From DUOX01 sp050944015 (lineage in GTDB: Bacteria > Bacillota > Clostridia > Oscillospirales > Oscillospiraceae), in contig JBMNQG010000029.1 of the NCBI GenBank assembly GCA_050944015.1, positions 1-26,036 on the forward strand: DNA of 26,036 bases. Reading direction: 5' to 3'. Position 1 is the first letter of the stretch. Each line of letters starts with the position of its first letter. Shown piece by piece: positions 1 through 7,978 of this stretch. Under the pieces are notes generated by a model. It did not search any database and was not told the origin of the DNA. It saw only the letters and a list, made by a program, of their open reading frames with translations. A program made the position numbers and the translations under genes.

Positions 1-313
1 CTACCAGAACAAATCCGTCGCCGATGAGAATCGGGCGCTTTACAAGCATGCCGTCCGATGCCAGAAGGCTGAACTGTTCATCCTCGCTCATGGACGGCAG
101 CCTGTCCTTCAGATTCAGCTCCTTGTAAAGCCGCCCGCTGGTATTGAAAAACTTTCTCAGCGGCAGGCCGCTCTTTTTATGCCAGTCCTTCAATTCCTCA
201 ACAGTGGGGTTGTTTTTCTTAATATGCCTTTCCTCAAAATCAATCCCCCTTGCCTCCATCCACCGTTTAGACTTTTGGCAGGTGGTGCATTTCGGGTAAC
301 ATACAAAAACCAT
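1..313 (-). CDS. ArsC/Spx-family thioredoxin-fold protein, partial (C terminus beyond the window)
   Basis: The gene reads inward from an ATG at 313 and is cut by the left edge, leaving 104 codons. The start is supported by GGGAGGG about 6 nt upstream. The N terminus reads MVFVCYPKCTTCQKSKRW, the thioredoxin-like loop of the ArsC/Spx family, with a CxxC at residues 9 and 12. Near the cut edge is LVKRPILIGDG, matching the Arg-cis-Pro element (RPI) of the family. Members are glutaredoxin/thioredoxin-dependent arsenate reductases or, like Spx and YffB, redox regulators of unclear substrate. No ars genes are nearby, so arsenate reduction is not supported by context; a generic 'arsenate reductase family protein' label is safest. 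It is separately transcribed from the promoter at 555-583. Confidence 0.88.
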   Translation of the reverse strand, partial: MVFVCYPKCTTCQKSKRWMEARGIDFEERHIKKNNPTVEELKDWHKKSGLPLRKFFNTSGRLYKELNLKDRLPSMSEDEQFSLLASDGMLVKRPILIGDGFVLV

Positions 314-554
314 TACGTTCCCTCCCTTTTCCCTGTTTTTTGGTCTCCCCAGCGTCCGGAAATCTTATCCATTTTTCAGTTGTAAAGGTAACCTGATATT
401 TGTATACGGAAAGAGCAATCAATAACGCCAAAAAACGCTCAAATGCATTTTTTGAGTCTCTTCTTCCGCCTCTTCACCCTGGCCGCTTCGGAAAGAATGT
501 CCTTTTACCCTGGTTTTTCCATGCTTTTCCCATGCCTAACAATTACTTGTCCGC

Positions 555-583
555 ATTATATAGCTTTTGAATTCGAAAGTCAA
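555..583 (-). promoter_or_regulatory. Sigma-A-type promoter for the ArsC-like gene
   Basis: On the minus strand TTGACT (583-578) and TATAAT (560-555) are separated by exactly 17 bp, close to consensus. Transcription would start near 548, giving an unusually long leader of about 235 nt before the ATG at 313. Confidence 0.7.
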
Positions 584-716
584 TTTCTTCCGATTAAACG
601 AGATGACGACGTTTTCAGCGATTGAAAAGCCGGTTTGTTACGCCGGTTGAAAGATAAGCGCCGGGTGTAAAAACAATACGGCGCGAACCGAAACGTCATG
701 GGAACAAACCGCCCGA

Positions 717-762
717 AAACAAAACAGGCCATGAGCTTATTAGCCCATGGCCTGTTTTGTTT
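717..762. terminator. Bidirectional intrinsic terminator after the importer operon
   Basis: A perfect 17-bp inverted repeat (717-733 with 746-762) around a 12-nt loop. The outer part of the stem is A-rich on one side and T-rich on the other, so it can terminate either strand. It lies 22 bp beyond the stop codon of the last importer gene, so its main role is probably ending the long minus-strand operon. Confidence 0.82.
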
Positions 763-784
763 GTGCGAATTGCAGAGAGTTGTT

Positions 785-1813
785 TTAAATTGCGGAGGCC
801 GGCTCTTCTTTTTGAGTTGCGCCGGCTGCCTGCGCGGCGCCGCCGGCCGGCGGAAGATTGTTAATCTCCCGCACGCAATGACACGCGCAGAAGTGGTTCG
901 GCAGCACTTCTTCCAGCTTCGGCAGCTCGCGGGTGCAAATCTCTCTGGCATACTGGCATCTTGAAGCGAATCTGCAGCCCGGCTCGGGGTCTATGGGGGA
1001 AGCCACTTCGCCGGGCATGATGAATTCTTCTCTTTCAACGTGAATTGAAGGAATCGGAATGGCCGACAGTAAACCTTTACTGTAGGGGTGCAGCGGTTTT
1101 GCAAACAGTTCCCTGGTTTTCGCGTGTTCCACTTCGCAGCCCAGGTACATGACCAGTATCTCGTCGGATATATGTTTAACCACGGACAAGTTGTGGGTAA
1201 TAAACATGTATGTAAGCCCTTTTTCGTCCTGCAGGTCCTGAAGCAGGTTGAGAATCTGGGCCTGAATCGAAACGTCCAGGGCGGAGACAGGCTCGTCGCA
1301 GACTATAAACTTGGGCTCCACGGCAAGGGCCCTGGCGATACCGATTCTCTGGCGCCGGCCGCCGTCAAGCTCGTGGGGATATGCGTAGGCATACCTGCGG
1401 GCAAGGCCCACCGTGTCCATAAGCTCCGCCACCCTCGCCTCGATTTCGGCCCTCGACCTGCTGATTTTCATTATTCTCAGAGGCTCGGCAATCAAATCGC
1501 TTACGCATTTTCTAGGGTCAAGCGAAGAGTAGGGATCCTGAAAAATCATCTGCCGCTGTTTGTACAGCATTTTTTTGGTCTTCTTGTCCGGCCTGGTCAC
1601 ATCCTCGCCGTTAAAAAGAAGATTTCCGCTGGTGCTGTCATGCAGGCCCACCAGCATGCGGCCCAAGGTGGATTTTCCGCATCCCGACTCGCCCACAACT
1701 CCCAGGACGGTTTTTTCCTCTATCTTAAAACTCAAATCCTCAACAGCGTGAAGCATTCCCCGGGCAGTTTTAAAGTATTTGCAAAGCCCCCTTGCCTCAA
1801 CCATAACTCCCAT
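785..1813 (-). CDS. Oligopeptide/dipeptide-type ABC importer ATPase (OppF/DppF-like)
   Basis: A 342-residue cytoplasmic ATPase of the OppF/DppF type, which pairs with its OppD-like neighbour to power the permeases upstream. Visible motifs are Walker A GESGCGKS (41-48), the Q-loop FQDPYSSLDP (91-100), Walker B FIVCDE (169-174) and an ITHN H-loop. The signature motif is LDGGR (149-153) rather than LSGGQ. The C terminus carries the oligopeptide-transporter extension with clustered Cys (CRFASRCQYAREIC), which in this family can bind an Fe-S cluster. I chose the ATG at 1813 because AAGGAGG lies 10 nt upstream and it starts 2 nt after the OppD-like stop; the longer in-frame start at 1927 would overlap that gene by over 100 nt. 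It is the last gene of the operon. Confidence 0.93.
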   Translation of the reverse strand: MGVMVEARGLCKYFKTARGMLHAVEDLSFKIEEKTVLGVVGESGCGKSTLGRMLVGLHDSTSGNLLFNGEDVTRPDKKTKKMLYKQRQMIFQDPYSSLDPRKCVSDLIAEPLRIMKISRSRAEIEARVAELMDTVGLARRYAYAYPHELDGGRRQRIGIARALAVEPKFIVCDEPVSALDVSIQAQILNLLQDLQDEKGLTYMFITHNLSVVKHISDEILVMYLGCEVEHAKTRELFAKPLHPYSKGLLSAIPIPSIHVEREEFIMPGEVASPIDPEPGCRFASRCQYAREICTRELPKLEEVLPNHFCACHCVREINNLPPAGGAAQAAGATQKEEPASAI

Positions 1814-1815
1814 GA

Positions 1816-2787
1816 TTATTCGCCCTCCTTGTAGTTCCTGCAAAGATGGCATTTTACCAGGTGTCCCGGTGCCACCTCGTAAGAAGCGGGTATTTCCGTA
1901 GAGCATTTTTCCATGGCATGCGGGCAACGGGGGTGGAATTTGCAGCCCGTCGGCAGATTAACCGGATCCGGCATTAATCCCATAATCGGCTTTAGCCTGT
2001 CGGTTTCCAAGTCCAGTCTTGGAATGGAGCCAAACAACCCAACTGTATAAGGATGAGTTGCATAATCAAAGATATGTTCCAGATTGCCGCATTCAACAAT
2101 TTCTCCCGCGTACATGATCGCGACCTTATCGCAGGAGCTTGCCACTATACCCAGGTCGTGAGTAATAAGTACCATTGACGTGCCAAATTCTTTCTTCAGA
2201 TCATTAATCATGCGCATAACCTGCGCCTGAATTGTCACATCCAGCGCCGTGGTAGGCTCGTCCGCAAGCAGTAAGCTGGGGTTGCAAGCCAGAGCTATGG
2301 CAATGACAACCCGCTGCTTCATGCCGCCGGAAAACTGATGGGGGTAGTCGTCAACACGCTCTTCGTGTATTCCAACCTTGCCCAGTATTGAAATCATCCT
2401 TTCCCTGGATTCCTGCTTGGAACAGTTCTGATGGCGTTCAATAACCTCGCAAACCTGAGCGCCTACCGTCATTACCGGATTTAAGGCTGTCATGGGATCC
2501 TGGAATATCATTGATATCTCGTTGCCGCGGATATCCAATACCTCTTTTTTGGACATCTGCAAAATGTCTTTTCCCTTGTATAAGATACTTCCCCCGAGTA
2601 TCTTGCCTGGTTCGGGAACAAGCCTGAGTATTCCGCGGGCGGTTGTGGTCTTCCCGGCGCCGGTTTCACCCACAAGCCCCAGGGTTTCGCCTGGTTCGAT
2701 GGAAAAGCTTACCCCATTGACGGCATGTACGTTGCCGTCTTCGGTATCATATCGTATAACCAAGTCTTTAACTTCCAGTAAACTCAT
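1816..2787 (-). CDS. Oligopeptide/dipeptide-type ABC importer ATPase (OppD/DppD-like)
   Basis: A 323-residue ATPase, the partner of the downstream OppF-like subunit. It shows Walker A GETGAGKT (40-47), the Q-loop FQDPMTALNP (95-104), the signature FSGGMKQR (152-159), Walker B LLLADEPTTALD (172-183) and the H-loop ITHDLGIV. The C-terminal oligopeptide-transporter domain has the expected PTGCKFHPRCPHAMEKC Cys cluster. Length and order are normal for DppD. The ATG at 2787 is preceded by AAGGA about 11 nt upstream. It follows the second permease after a 53-nt gap and ends 2 nt before the next gene. Peptides are the classic substrate, but this transporter class also takes nickel, opines and glycosides, and the genomic context suggests a substrate other than bulk peptides. 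Confidence 0.94.
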   Translation of the reverse strand: MSLLEVKDLVIRYDTEDGNVHAVNGVSFSIEPGETLGLVGETGAGKTTTARGILRLVPEPGKILGGSILYKGKDILQMSKKEVLDIRGNEISMIFQDPMTALNPVMTVGAQVCEVIERHQNCSKQESRERMISILGKVGIHEERVDDYPHQFSGGMKQRVVIAIALACNPSLLLADEPTTALDVTIQAQVMRMINDLKKEFGTSMVLITHDLGIVASSCDKVAIMYAGEIVECGNLEHIFDYATHPYTVGLFGSIPRLDLETDRLKPIMGLMPDPVNLPTGCKFHPRCPHAMEKCSTEIPASYEVAPGHLVKCHLCRNYKEGE

Positions 2788-2840
2788 TTAACGACCATTC
2801 CTTTTTGGCAAAGTAGCGTTTTTTTGTTACGGCTCAAAGG

Positions 2841-3746
2841 CTATTTTTTCATGCGCGGGTCCATAGCGTCTCTCAGGCAGTCGCCCAGAAGATTAAATGC
2901 CAGCATTGTAACGACGATTATCAATGCCGGGAACAGAATCACATGCCATCTTGTGGCCGCGTCATAGATATAGTTCAGGCCATTGTCAAGTATATTGCCC
3001 CACTCGGGTGTCGGAGGCTTTACGCCCAGGCCGAGAAAGCTCAGTCCTGCAATGGCCATTATGGATCCTCCTATGTAAAGAGACGCCTGCACAATAATCG
3101 GCGCGAGAGTGTTGGGTATAACATGGGAGATTATAATCTTAACACTGCCGGCGCCAAACAGCCTGGACGCCTCTATGTATTCCTGATTGCGGATAAGCAG
3201 CGTGGAAGACCGAAGCTGCCGGGCAATCAGCGGTATGGTGCCCACGGCGATGGCGATTGCCGTATTCACTATGCCGGAGCCCAGGGCAACGGACACGCAA
3301 ATTGCCAGCAGCATGCCCGGGATTGCCATGATAATATCCATGAACCTCATAAGGATATTGTCAACGACGGGGCCAAAGTAGCCGCAGGCGGCTCCTATAA
3401 TCATGCCCGCCCCTATTCCAATGGCGACGGCTATAACCGCCACAAGCAGAGAGGTGCGTCCGCCATAAAGCAAGCGGGTAAACAAATCTCTTCCAAAATC
3501 ATCGGTTCCCATTATATGTTCCTTACTGGGGAGCAAAAATCTTGATTTCAAATCCGTTTGGTCGTATTCGTACGGAGCGATTACATCCGCAAATATGATG
3601 CCAATCAGCAAAACCGCCAGGTACGTCAGGCAAATTAGCGCTACGGGGTTTCTTATGAGCCTGTGCCAGATTTCGCCGAAATTGCTGCGCTTTTTCAATC
3701 TTATGTTTTCTTGCCGGGGACTTACCCTTACTTTCTCAGCTTTCAT
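2841..3746 (-). CDS. ABC importer permease, second subunit (OppC/DppC-like)
   Basis: A 301-residue inner-membrane permease. It has a basic cytoplasmic N terminus and a first membrane helix (PVALICLTYLAVLLIGIIFA), then the OppC/DppC landmark HIMGTDDFGRDLFTRLLYG, followed by five more hydrophobic segments of the binding-protein-dependent transport domain. The EAA loop, which docks onto the ATPases, reads EYIEASRLFGAGSVKII followed by HVIPN; the C terminus GLSFLGLGVKPPTPEWG is also typical. It lies 14 nt after the DppB-like gene and is co-transcribed with it. Together the two permeases form the translocation pore for the substrate delivered by the lipoprotein encoded just upstream. Confidence 0.94.
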   Translation of the reverse strand: MKAEKVRVSPRQENIRLKKRSNFGEIWHRLIRNPVALICLTYLAVLLIGIIFADVIAPYEYDQTDLKSRFLLPSKEHIMGTDDFGRDLFTRLLYGGRTSLLVAVIAVAIGIGAGMIIGAACGYFGPVVDNILMRFMDIIMAIPGMLLAICVSVALGSGIVNTAIAIAVGTIPLIARQLRSSTLLIRNQEYIEASRLFGAGSVKIIISHVIPNTLAPIIVQASLYIGGSIMAIAGLSFLGLGVKPPTPEWGNILDNGLNYIYDAATRWHVILFPALIIVVTMLAFNLLGDCLRDAMDPRMKK

Positions 3747-3760
3747 GCGTTCACCATCCT

Positions 3761-4729
3761 TTACGCTTTCTGAAGCTGCTTTTTCTTTTTGCCGGCGCTT
3801 GCCGAATACTGGGCTCTAATCTGAGGGTCAACAATGGCGTATGTCAGGTCCGTAATCAAATTCATTATTGTGACCACGGCCGCGCATACCAGAACGCACC
3901 CCTGCACGGTTATATAGTCCTGGGCCATTATTGAGGAGTTGATAAGCATTCCCATGCCGGGAATATTGAATATCATTTCCACCAGTATGGAGCCCGTAAG
4001 GCAGGTGCCCAGGGATGAACCGATCAGTGTTATAATGGGGATAAGGGCGTTTTTCAGAATATGCCTGAAAATCACATATTTTTCCGCGATGCCCTTGGAT
4101 CTTGCCGTCGACACATAATCCTGGCGTATAACCTCTAGCACGGAGGATCTTGTCATACGGGCGTTTTGCGTGATAGGTCCGATTCCCGATGCTATGACAG
4201 GCAGCACGAAACTCTTCCAGCTGTCGGCTCCGGAGACCGGGAACCACTTTAATTTCACGGAAAAGACAAGCATAAGAACAACCGCCACCAAAAATCCCGG
4301 CATTGCGTTCATCAGTATGGCAAAACTTGTTGTGGCATAGTCTATCGCGGTATTTTGCCTCAATGCGGCCATCAGTCCCAGGGGGATCCCTATTATTATC
4401 GACATCAGAATAGCGCCGATGCTCATTTTCAAAGTATTGGGTATCCGGGTGAGTATCAGCTCGCTGACTGTTTTGTCATAAACATACGAATCTCCCAGGT
4501 TGCCTTGAACCAAACCAAGAAGATACCTTCCCAGCTGTACGAAATACGGCTGATCCAGCCCCATTTCGGCTTCCATGGCTGCAAGCTTTTCCGGGTCGGT
4601 CGCCGCAAGCCCAAGCTTAATCATGGCAGGATTAGCCTCGCTGAAATAGTTTATGGTGAAAACTATGATTATGGCGCCCAGCAGTACAGGAATAATAAGA
4701 AGTATCCTTCTACATATATACCTTATCAC
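3761..4729 (-). CDS. ABC importer permease, first subunit (OppB/DppB-like)
   Basis: A 322-residue permease starting at a GTG codon, with AAGGAGG 6 nt upstream deciding the start. It opens with MIRYICRRILLIIPVLLG, the standard DppB-type first helix, followed by the periplasmic region and five further membrane segments. The EAA loop reads DYVSTARSKGIAEKYVIF with downstream HILKNALIP, as expected for DppB. The end of the protein (LTDLTYAIVDPQIRAQ) is the family's usual 'DPRI' tail. It is separated from the binding-protein gene by 62 nt that contain two hairpins, a common arrangement when the binding protein is made in excess over the membrane subunits. Confidence 0.94.
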   Translation of the reverse strand: MIRYICRRILLIIPVLLGAIIIVFTINYFSEANPAMIKLGLAATDPEKLAAMEAEMGLDQPYFVQLGRYLLGLVQGNLGDSYVYDKTVSELILTRIPNTLKMSIGAILMSIIIGIPLGLMAALRQNTAIDYATTSFAILMNAMPGFLVAVVLMLVFSVKLKWFPVSGADSWKSFVLPVIASGIGPITQNARMTRSSVLEVIRQDYVSTARSKGIAEKYVIFRHILKNALIPIITLIGSSLGTCLTGSILVEMIFNIPGMGMLINSSIMAQDYITVQGCVLVCAAVVTIMNLITDLTYAIVDPQIRAQYSASAGKKKKQLQKA

Positions 4730-4751
4730 GTGTATCCTCCTTATGGGGAAA

Positions 4752-4794
4752 TGCCCGCGGGTTTGCCGCGGGCACTTAACTGTAGCGGCAGTTA
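4752..4794 (-). other. Paired hairpins between binding-protein and permease genes
   Basis: Two inverted repeats lie between the genes on the transcribed strand: a 6-bp stem (4777-4782 with 4789-4794) that overlaps the binding-protein stop codon, then a perfect 9-bp GC-rich stem (4752-4760 with 4766-4774, 5-nt loop). There is no U-run after the second stem, so an RNA-stability or partial attenuation element fits better than a full terminator. It would let the binding protein outnumber the permeases. Confidence 0.55.
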
Positions 4795-6426
4795 GTCGGT
4801 CAGCAGGCAGGGATTCAGCTGGCAGTTGACATCCAGAGCAGACTCAAAGCTTGAATGTTTGGCGTTGACGCCATAGTTCAGTGAGTCGACCCACAAGGGT
4901 ATATTCCAGTACTTGTCATGTACTTTCTGCTGGAACTCCTTATAAATTTCTATGCGTTCATTATTGTCGCGGCTGGAGCTGCCGGCGTTGAACAGTTCGA
5001 CAAGCTCAGGATCCGTAACTCTCTGCAGACCGTTGTGGGAAGCGGGGCCCATCTGCTGCAGCAGGGAGGCGGGGTCGTTGCCGGAACCGTTAGAAGGCGT
5101 ACCGATGGAAGCTTCCATGTCGCCTGCAATAAGCCTGGGCAGTATTGTCGAGAAGTCGCCCATTCCGCTCAGATCAAGTTTGATTCCGATTTCGGCAAGA
5201 TAGGCCTGAGCTGCTTCCGCCACTGCGGAATTGAAGGCGGAGGATTCAGCCACCAGGCGAATTGTCAGGGGATTGGAGGTGCTGTAGCCGGCCTCGGCCA
5301 GACACTGGGCCGCATACTCAGGATCATACTCGTAAACACCAACTTTGTGATAAGCCCAGTTGCTGTCGGTCAGGATGGAATCCGCCACGCTGTAGACTCC
5401 CTCGCCCAGGCTCTCGACGATTGCGTTGATATCCAGGGCGTGTGCCATTGCCTTTCTTATATTGATATCGGAGAGGGCCATATTGCTTCCCTCACCAACA
5501 GCCAGTGTGAAACCAAACACGCTGGGAAGCTTCTTCTGGACAAGGACGCAGTCGGCAACCGCGCCTTTTCCAAGGTTGTTTATATATGTAGACTCACTGA
5601 AAATAGCCGCGTCCAGGTTGCCGGCCACCAGGTCGGAATATCTGGTTGCCTCTTCGGAGTAGAATTTGCAGATCAGCTCATCGTAATAGGGGGCCTCTCC
5701 CCAGTAGTATTCGTTGCGGACCAGGCGATACTCAACAGATTCAACCCAGCCGCTCTTGTCGCTCTCACCGTCGCCAGCCAGCCTGTAAGGTCCGGTGCCG
5801 ACGAACCAGCCGAAGTCGCCTCTGGACTCGCAGTATTCCTTATCCAGCATGCAGAAACTGGCGTTTCCAAGAGTATCGATGAAGGCCGCATCGTAGGTGG
5901 TGAAAGCAAGCTCGATAGTGTAGTCGTCAACAATCTTGGTCTTCTCAAAATCCACAGCCTGCAGCATGGATTCGGTTCTGCCAGTGGTGCTCATGAGTGT
6001 CAGAGAATATATAACGTCGTCGGCTGTAAAATCATTGCCGTTGGAGTATTTTACGCCCTCACGGAGTTTAATGGTAAGCGTCAGATCGTCGGTCCACTCC
6101 GCGGACTTGGCAAGTTTGGGGATCATATTGCCGTCGGCATCCATGGTCCACAGAGTTTCACCGCAGGCCTGCACAAAAAACATACCGGATTTTGTCTGCA
6201 GGTCCGCGTAAGGGTCGAATGTTGAGGAGTTGGCATCCGCGCCATAGACGAATACCTTGGGTCCGTCATTTGATTCGCTGGAACCTGTGTCGTCAGCGGT
6301 GTTGGGGGCACCCGTATCAGCGGCGGGGGGCGTTGTTGCCTCGTGATTGTCTTTCGTGTCGCCGCCGCACGCCGCCAGGCTAAAGATTAGTGCCAGTGCA
6401 AGCGCCAGACAAATGAGTTTTTTCAT
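4792..6426 (-). CDS. ABC importer substrate-binding lipoprotein (SBP_bac_5 / family 5)
   Basis: A 544-residue extracellular binding protein. The signal peptide MKKLICLALALALIFSLAAC has a LAAC lipobox with Cys20 as the predicted lipidation site, followed by a Ser/Thr/Asp-rich linker (about 21-55). The mature part has family-5 landmarks: DPYADLQTKSGMFF near the start, EWTDDLTLTIKLREGVKYSNG (quoted in part: LTIKLREGVKYSNG), FTADDVIYSL, GTGPYRL, and a C-terminal IPLWVDSLNYG. Length is normal. The ATG at 6426 has AAAGGAG 8 nt upstream. It follows the third SnoaL-like gene by only 30 nt with no visible promoter between them, which ties the transporter to the enzyme genes. Substrate cannot be read from the sequence. 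Confidence 0.94.
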   Translation of the reverse strand: MKKLICLALALALIFSLAACGGDTKDNHEATTPPAADTGAPNTADDTGSSESNDGPKVFVYGADANSSTFDPYADLQTKSGMFFVQACGETLWTMDADGNMIPKLAKSAEWTDDLTLTIKLREGVKYSNGNDFTADDVIYSLTLMSTTGRTESMLQAVDFEKTKIVDDYTIELAFTTYDAAFIDTLGNASFCMLDKEYCESRGDFGWFVGTGPYRLAGDGESDKSGWVESVEYRLVRNEYYWGEAPYYDELICKFYSEEATRYSDLVAGNLDAAIFSESTYINNLGKGAVADCVLVQKKLPSVFGFTLAVGEGSNMALSDINIRKAMAHALDINAIVESLGEGVYSVADSILTDSNWAYHKVGVYEYDPEYAAQCLAEAGYSTSNPLTIRLVAESSAFNSAVAEAAQAYLAEIGIKLDLSGMGDFSTILPRLIAGDMEASIGTPSNGSGNDPASLLQQMGPASHNGLQRVTDPELVELFNAGSSSRDNNERIEIYKEFQQKVHDKYWNIPLWVDSLNYGVNAKHSSFESALDVNCQLNPCLLTD

Positions 6427-6456
6427 AGCATTCTCTCCTTTAAAAATTTATTCTGA

Positions 6457-7209
6457 TTAATTTTCTGACGATTTTAATGGCGTATAGGTGTTATTGTTGT
6501 CAAGGGTTTCGTACGGCTCGGGCCAGGGAACCGTATTCTGGGGCTTTTGGAGTATCGAATAGGGCGCATGCATCGGACCGGGGTCCGTGACGGGAGGCGC
6601 TCCCAGAGTAACCGGCGGCGCTTCCGAGGCGTCGGGATTTGTTACGCGCTGGTAATCCTCTGCAGCCCAGTTGAGGCAGTCCAGACGGGTGAGAATATCG
6701 GGGCATACATGCTCGTGAAGGTACTTCCATTCTCCGTCTTCGCACACGAAATCAGATCCGTACCGCTCCCACAGTACATTGCAGTATTTCTTCTGTTCCG
6801 GCGTGAGGACCGAATGTATAACGCCGGGGGTGATAAAGGATGCCCGGGCGCTCATTCCGTCGTCGGCAACCTCTATTACGTCGGTAACCAGGGTATGAAC
6901 CGAGGCCTCCATCAGCGGGCGGGGATCCTTGCCTCCCACTTCCGGGTATATTTCAAACATCTCCAGCCAATTTTGAAAGGCAATTTTGTCATACTGTGTT
7001 ACGGAGCCGAACCAAACCTGGTCAAATCCCCGCATACGCCCGAAGGCGTGGGCCCAGGATATCTCGTTGGAATGGGACCAGATTTGCGCCCATTCGCTGG
7101 TGGCGTCCGCCCTGCCGTGATAGTAGGTGTGCAGGGCCTTTACATTCTCCACTTCCTGGCTGGCAGCCGCGTTTTTTATCCTCTGGCTTAAGCTGAGGTG
7201 CTCTTTCAC
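6457..7209 (-). CDS. SnoaL/NTF2-like protein C (third of three tandem paralogues)
   Basis: A 250-residue cytoplasmic protein with no signal peptide. I read it as an NTF2/SnoaL-fold protein from its pattern: an N-terminal helical part, then the alternating strands VHTLVTDVIEVADDGMSARAS and the closing FVCEDGEWKYLHEHVCPD, equivalent to DFVxEgxxWKIWH of its two neighbours. It is the most diverged of the three. The last 60 residues are proline-rich and end in WPEPYETLDNNNTYTP, the tail motif shared by all three proteins. The start is GTG at 7209 with GGGAGGG 7 nt upstream; it overlaps the stop of the previous gene as GTGA, so translation is probably coupled. SnoaL-fold enzymes include cyclases, dehydratases (scytalone dehydratase, BaiE) and isomerases; others lack catalysis. 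Activity here is unproven. Confidence 0.75.
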   Translation of the reverse strand: MKEHLSLSQRIKNAAASQEVENVKALHTYYHGRADATSEWAQIWSHSNEISWAHAFGRMRGFDQVWFGSVTQYDKIAFQNWLEMFEIYPEVGGKDPRPLMEASVHTLVTDVIEVADDGMSARASFITPGVIHSVLTPEQKKYCNVLWERYGSDFVCEDGEWKYLHEHVCPDILTRLDCLNWAAEDYQRVTNPDASEAPPVTLGAPPVTDPGPMHAPYSILQKPQNTVPWPEPYETLDNNNTYTPLKSSEN

Positions 7210-7961
7210 CTAAAATCCCTCCCTTCGCCTGCAGACAGCCCCTTGTTGGGATTGGGCTTGAATCCCTCCGGACCATAGCTTATCTCGTCGGTAAATGTTT
7301 CATATGGTTGCGGAATGAAGGGATAATCATCCCACCAGTTGAACGTGGCGTCATGGGTAAGCTGCTCAATTGTGGGCTTGCCGAATTCCTTTTTCACCGG
7401 GTCGTTGTCCCAGTCCACATAAACCGGCTGGCATGAATAGTCCTCCCCGGCTTCGCAGTTCAGGTCGGTGGCAATCACCATGTGCCAGATCTTCCACTGG
7501 TCTCCCTCTTTAACAAAGTCAATCCCCATCTTCTCCAGCATCCATCTTGCGTCGGCGGTTCCGTCGCCGAGGGCTTTGGTCTCCTGAGAAATGCAGTACC
7601 ACAAGCCCTTTGCGGTCTTGCCGTCTCCGGCCAGTCTCACAAGGCCGGTGGTGGCCGGGTGGGCGTACAGGTTTCCGACGTTGACCTCGTGTGCGCCGTT
7701 TTCCTTCATCTGCTCCTGGAGCCACCTGTTGTGGTTCTCGACGTAATACTTCCTGATTTCATCCATGCCCACGTAGTAGCCCCAGTTGCGCCCGAAGGAG
7801 GCGGTCTTCATATGCTCGGGCTCGCTTACCCACAGGTCACGAAGCTCGTCTTCCCTGCGGTCGTCCGCTATGTAGTACACCCGCTTGTTTACCAGGGTCT
7901 TGATCTTTTCCACATCCCAGACGCGCAGCATCAGTTCCTCGTCAGTGTATTGCTTTTTCAT
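7206..7961 (-). CDS. SnoaL/NTF2-like protein B (second of three tandem paralogues)
   Basis: A 251-residue soluble protein, clearly paralogous to its upstream neighbour. Shared stretches include DGKTAKGLWYC in the central sheet and DFVKEGDQWKIWHMVIATD in the closing strands. The N-terminal helices (about residues 5-35) match the SnoaL-like pattern of an initial two-helix segment; the C-terminal extension runs from about 165 and contains FIPQPYETFTDEISYGP. Single-domain SnoaL proteins are usually about 130-170 residues, so the extension is additional. Start ATG at 7961 has AGG/GGAG upstream. It lies 17 nt after protein A and overlaps protein C by 4 nt. His and Asp residues in the shared strands are possible catalytic or ligand residues, which is inference only. 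Confidence 0.78.
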   Translation of the reverse strand: MKKQYTDEELMLRVWDVEKIKTLVNKRVYYIADDRREDELRDLWVSEPEHMKTASFGRNWGYYVGMDEIRKYYVENHNRWLQEQMKENGAHEVNVGNLYAHPATTGLVRLAGDGKTAKGLWYCISQETKALGDGTADARWMLEKMGIDFVKEGDQWKIWHMVIATDLNCEAGEDYSCQPVYVDWDNDPVKKEFGKPTIEQLTHDATFNWWDDYPFIPQPYETFTDEISYGPEGFKPNPNKGLSAGEGRDFR

Positions 7962-7978
7962 TTCTCCGCCTGCCTTTC

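Larger units (their letters stand above)
314..784. other. Gene-free stretch: ArsC-like leader, promoter and bidirectional terminator
   Basis: About 470 bases without a convincing gene. From left to right it holds a roughly 235-nt leader of the ArsC-like gene, the minus-strand promoter at 555-583, and the inverted repeat at 717-762. On the minus strand the leader contains two tiny basic reading frames: 19 codons at 474-533 (contains KRTFFPKR) and 12 codons at 439-477 (KRRKKRLKK), overlapping as GTGA. Neither has a clear ribosome binding site and I do not call them genes. I see nothing interpretable in 584-716. Confidence 0.6.

Noticed and set aside
1814..1927. Longer OppF-like start giving 380 residues
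   Set aside because: It would overlap the OppD-like coding region by over 100 nt, lacks a ribosome binding site, and its extra residues do not match the family; ATG 1813 has a strong one.
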